Source: Pipra filicauda
Lineage: Eukaryota > Chordata > Aves > Passeriformes > Pipridae
Length of the DNA: 64,000 nucleotides
NCBI RefSeq assembly: GCF_003945595.2
Contig: NW_024104766.1
Location: 62,001-126,000, forward strand
Direction of reading: 5' to 3'
The notes under the pieces were generated by a model, which was not told the origin of the DNA, did no database searches, and worked only from the letters and a program-made list of their open reading frames with translations. The stretch's first letter is position 1. Each line of letters opens with the position of its first letter. The translations under genes and the position numbers were made by a program. Below, one piece after another: positions 61,767 to 64,000 of the stretch.

Positions 61767-64000
61767 CTGAAGAACATAAATATTTCAATTATAAAAGAGA
61801 TCTGAGCTATAGCACAATTCATAAGCATATTTACATCTTATCCAGATATTGCAAAGCAGAGAAAAAATGTACATACCTCTGTACAATACAAGTTTCATGC
61901 GTATGTCCTTCGACAGTGTCTTTGGGTTCTTAATTAGTTAATTAAGAACTATTTTGTATTTACATAGTTCCCTAAGAGTATTTGCTAAATAAGTCTATTA
62001 ACACTAAAACAAGTGTCAATCAAGAGCTGTCTACTGAAGAGGCATAGTTGATTCTGAACTACATTACAGAGTTTGATCTCGTATCTTCTGACATTACAGT
62101 ATTAAGTTACCTAAGCTATCTGCATTTCTATAACGAAAGCTAGCTGGAAGACCAAGAAAATAATTAAAAGGTTGATCAACTTCAATTAACTCTTTTCCAC
62201 TTAAAATAATAAAATAAGGAACATGAGTGTATTCCCAAACTGCATAGATGAGGACAAAAGGTTGTTTTGCCCTTTCATGACACATTCCCACTGCAATGCA
62301 ATAATTAAACATGATACTATTTTGTTTCCTGCAGGATAAAACAGAAAGGTTTTTTAATTTTAGTTTCTGGAGTACCCTGCCTGTATTAATGAATGTGTGC
62401 ACCTGCAGGTTTCACTGCAAAGAATCCTCAAAATGCAGATATAAAGGTGGAGTGCAGAGAACCAGTACATAATTCAGTGAAATACAGAACCTTTAGAGTT
62501 AGATCCTTAATCCTACACCATCGGAGTAAAAGAAAGGCAGCCAGTTAAAGTTTGTTTATGGGATATGTGATTCCTCCTCTGGGTAGGAATGCCAGGTCAA
62601 TGCCAGACCTTTCCCATCGCAGACTGGAGGGCAGGATAGACAACAAAATGAGTGGAACTTCAGGACCCAGCTTGTAGTTTGCTGTAACCAACCTACGCTA
62701 CAGTTTGCAAAGAGGCCAATATAACTATTTAGCCTCTCCCTTTCTTCAATTGGCACCGTGCAACAGACATGGGAAACCTTCCTATCTGAAGTCCACAGGG
62801 CAACAGTTTGAAAAACAAACCAGACTCAGTAAAATGGTAAAATCTGAATTTTAACAGATCCTGTAATGCACAGTCATGGTAACACAATGAAGCAACAATG
62901 TTTGTGAGAGGTAACTTTTTTAAGCTTTATTTCACATCCCATTCAGAACAGTATATCTAGCCAGTTCATATCTATGCTCCTGCCCCGCCTGGCGATTAGT
63001 AGAAATGAACAACTTAACTCGCTACCCCAAAGGCTAATCTCTTGACAACAGCACATTTATAGGCTCAAAAAGAAGGCAGTCAGATATTGAAAAGAAATGC
63101 CAGCTGTGCTTATTCATCAAAATAATAATCGCATTTAATGGTACATGGGACTTCTACAATAGAAAAAATTTTCCAGAATACTAAGCTTCTTGAAAAGAAA
63201 CATTCAATAAAGAAGTCTCTGGACAAAATGCTTATTTTCCTAGAGGCAAACACATGCTTTCTCCTATAGTCCAGCAACAAAACACAGGGTTCTTTACTCT
63301 ACAATATCATCTTGAATTTTATACAATTTCAACTCCTCTTAAGGACATGAGAAAATGAAGCCATTATATTGACTCATTAGACTTTTGCAAAAGTGGAAAA
63401 CTTATATTTTGGTCAATAACTGGATCCATACACACAGTTTTTCCTTAAAAACAGAAAGGAGAAGGAGAGAAAGCAAAAAACAGCAATGCAAAAAATGGTG
63501 ATTAGGAAGTCAATTTATTTGATATTCTAATTGGAAACAAACACAAATATTCTTACCACTTAGAAAACACTTATTGCTGTATTTTTTTTTGCCGACCCAT
63601 TTTTCTAGTCTCACAGCAAGTACTCATTTCAACAAAAAAAACATATAAACACTCCACCATTTCTTCTTCCTCTATTGCTGACTGTAAGTATCAACTTTAA
63701 AACTTCTGCTTGTTGCTAATCACTGCTGACATGCAAAAGTTTCAAGCTTTAGAAAACACAGTAAAAACAAAAAGCTGTGTTTTGGATGTGCTTCTCTATT
63801 CTTGAATAACTTGTTTGGATTTTACTCTTCAGCACCAGGGAACAGGCAGTCAACATATTAAGATAGAAGGCATGCATTCAGTTAGTATAAAAAAAAATTC
63901 TCGATTTCTGTCCCCAGTAACACGATGGTTCTCACAGCAAATAACCATGTCATTGTTGTACTGCTCAGATTCCTATGACAGCATGAAATTTATCAGAGCA
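61767..64000 (-). other. RAPGEF2: RAPGEF2 intron (3' part) up to window edge
   Basis: Intron upstream of the 61.7k exon. The preceding long-form exon was not found here. It contains a perfect inverted repeat at 61926-61949 and an unassigned open frame at 62402-62094 (minus). Confidence 0.8.
61926..61949. repeat. perfect inverted repeat, 11-bp arms
   Basis: Arms GTTCTTAATTA and TAATTAAGAAC are separated by two bases (GT). Each arm contains a homeodomain-type TAATTA core. It sits about 160 bp upstream, on the minus strand, of the 61.7k exon. Confidence 0.9.

Larger units (their letters stand above)
1..64000 (-). other. RAPGEF2: RAPGEF2 gene, 5' half (partial at both ends)
   Basis: Eleven minus-strand exons, each bounded by AG/GT splice sites and phase-compatible with the next, encode the N-terminal part of a PDZ-GEF. 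RAPGEF2 activates Rap1/Rap2 by GDP release at membranes and junctions. RAPGEF2 is preferred over the paralogue RAPGEF6 because of stretches such as [20 protein letters not shown] and [10 protein letters not shown], which I recall as RAPGEF2-type; RAPGEF6 differs there (for example LDVGIKLLEWFKIDSL). Long-form 5' exons lie beyond 64000 and the catalytic half lies below position 1. The assignment rests on recognition of family sequence, not on a database search. Confidence 0.93.

Noticed and set aside
61767..64000. Search for the preceding long-form exon (first cNMP-like domain)
   Set aside because: No sequence encoding the expected residues with a phase-2 donor was found; it must lie above 64000.
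1..64000. RAPGEF6 as the identity of the gene
   Set aside because: Diagnostic segments in the REM and linker exons fit RAPGEF2 better than what I recall of RAPGEF6.
1..64000. tRNA, rRNA, microRNA or CRISPR-like arrays
   Set aside because: No cloverleaf, conserved rRNA sequence, strong long hairpin or regularly spaced repeat was seen by eye.

Overview
This is a 64-kb vertebrate, almost certainly avian, genomic window. It is AT-rich, gene-sparse and full of long introns. It carries several CR1 LINE fragments and two solo LTRs of a type seen in bird, especially songbird, genomes. There is no operon-like organisation and no rRNA, tRNA or CRISPR array that I can see.

One gene explains all the coding sequence I can support: the 5' half of RAPGEF2 (PDZ-GEF1/CNrasGEF, a Rap guanine-nucleotide exchange factor), on the minus strand. 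Transcription runs from high to low coordinates. Eleven coding exons were placed from splice sites and protein identity, and every junction keeps the frame. In transcript order they are 61766-61691, 60546-60379, 57671-57654 (an 18-nt microexon), 40264-40205 (an alternative first coding exon), 17299-17168, 8288-8111, 6399-6263, 5739-5581, 3912-3760, 3393-3229 and 261-154. The gene continues out of the window at both ends: the first exons of the long form lie above 64000, and the PDZ, Ras-association and CDC25-type GEF domains lie below position 1.

Two N-termini can be read. The long form uses exons 61.7k and 60.5k (tail of a first cyclic-nucleotide-binding-like domain and a basic linker), optionally the microexon, and then the shared exon at 17.2k. 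The short form starts at an ATG at 40264 inside the 40-kb intron and splices to the same shared exon. Both then encode an acidic linker, a cyclic-nucleotide-binding-like domain (6.4k-3.8k) and the REM (RasGEF N-terminal) domain (3.4k-0.15k).

The remainder is intron. It holds CR1 fragments at about 7.1-7.5k (-), 37.6-37.7k (+), 43.8-45.3k (-, reverse-transcriptase part with frameshifts) and 51.2-51.4k (-). Solo LTRs lie at 20171-21236 (-) and 49599-50897 (+, with a long GA microsatellite). There are also recurrent A/C-rich (T/G-rich on the other strand) tracts and a few small tandem or inverted repeats. The most noteworthy observations are the microexon and the internal alternative first exon. 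I found no sign of a wholly novel system.
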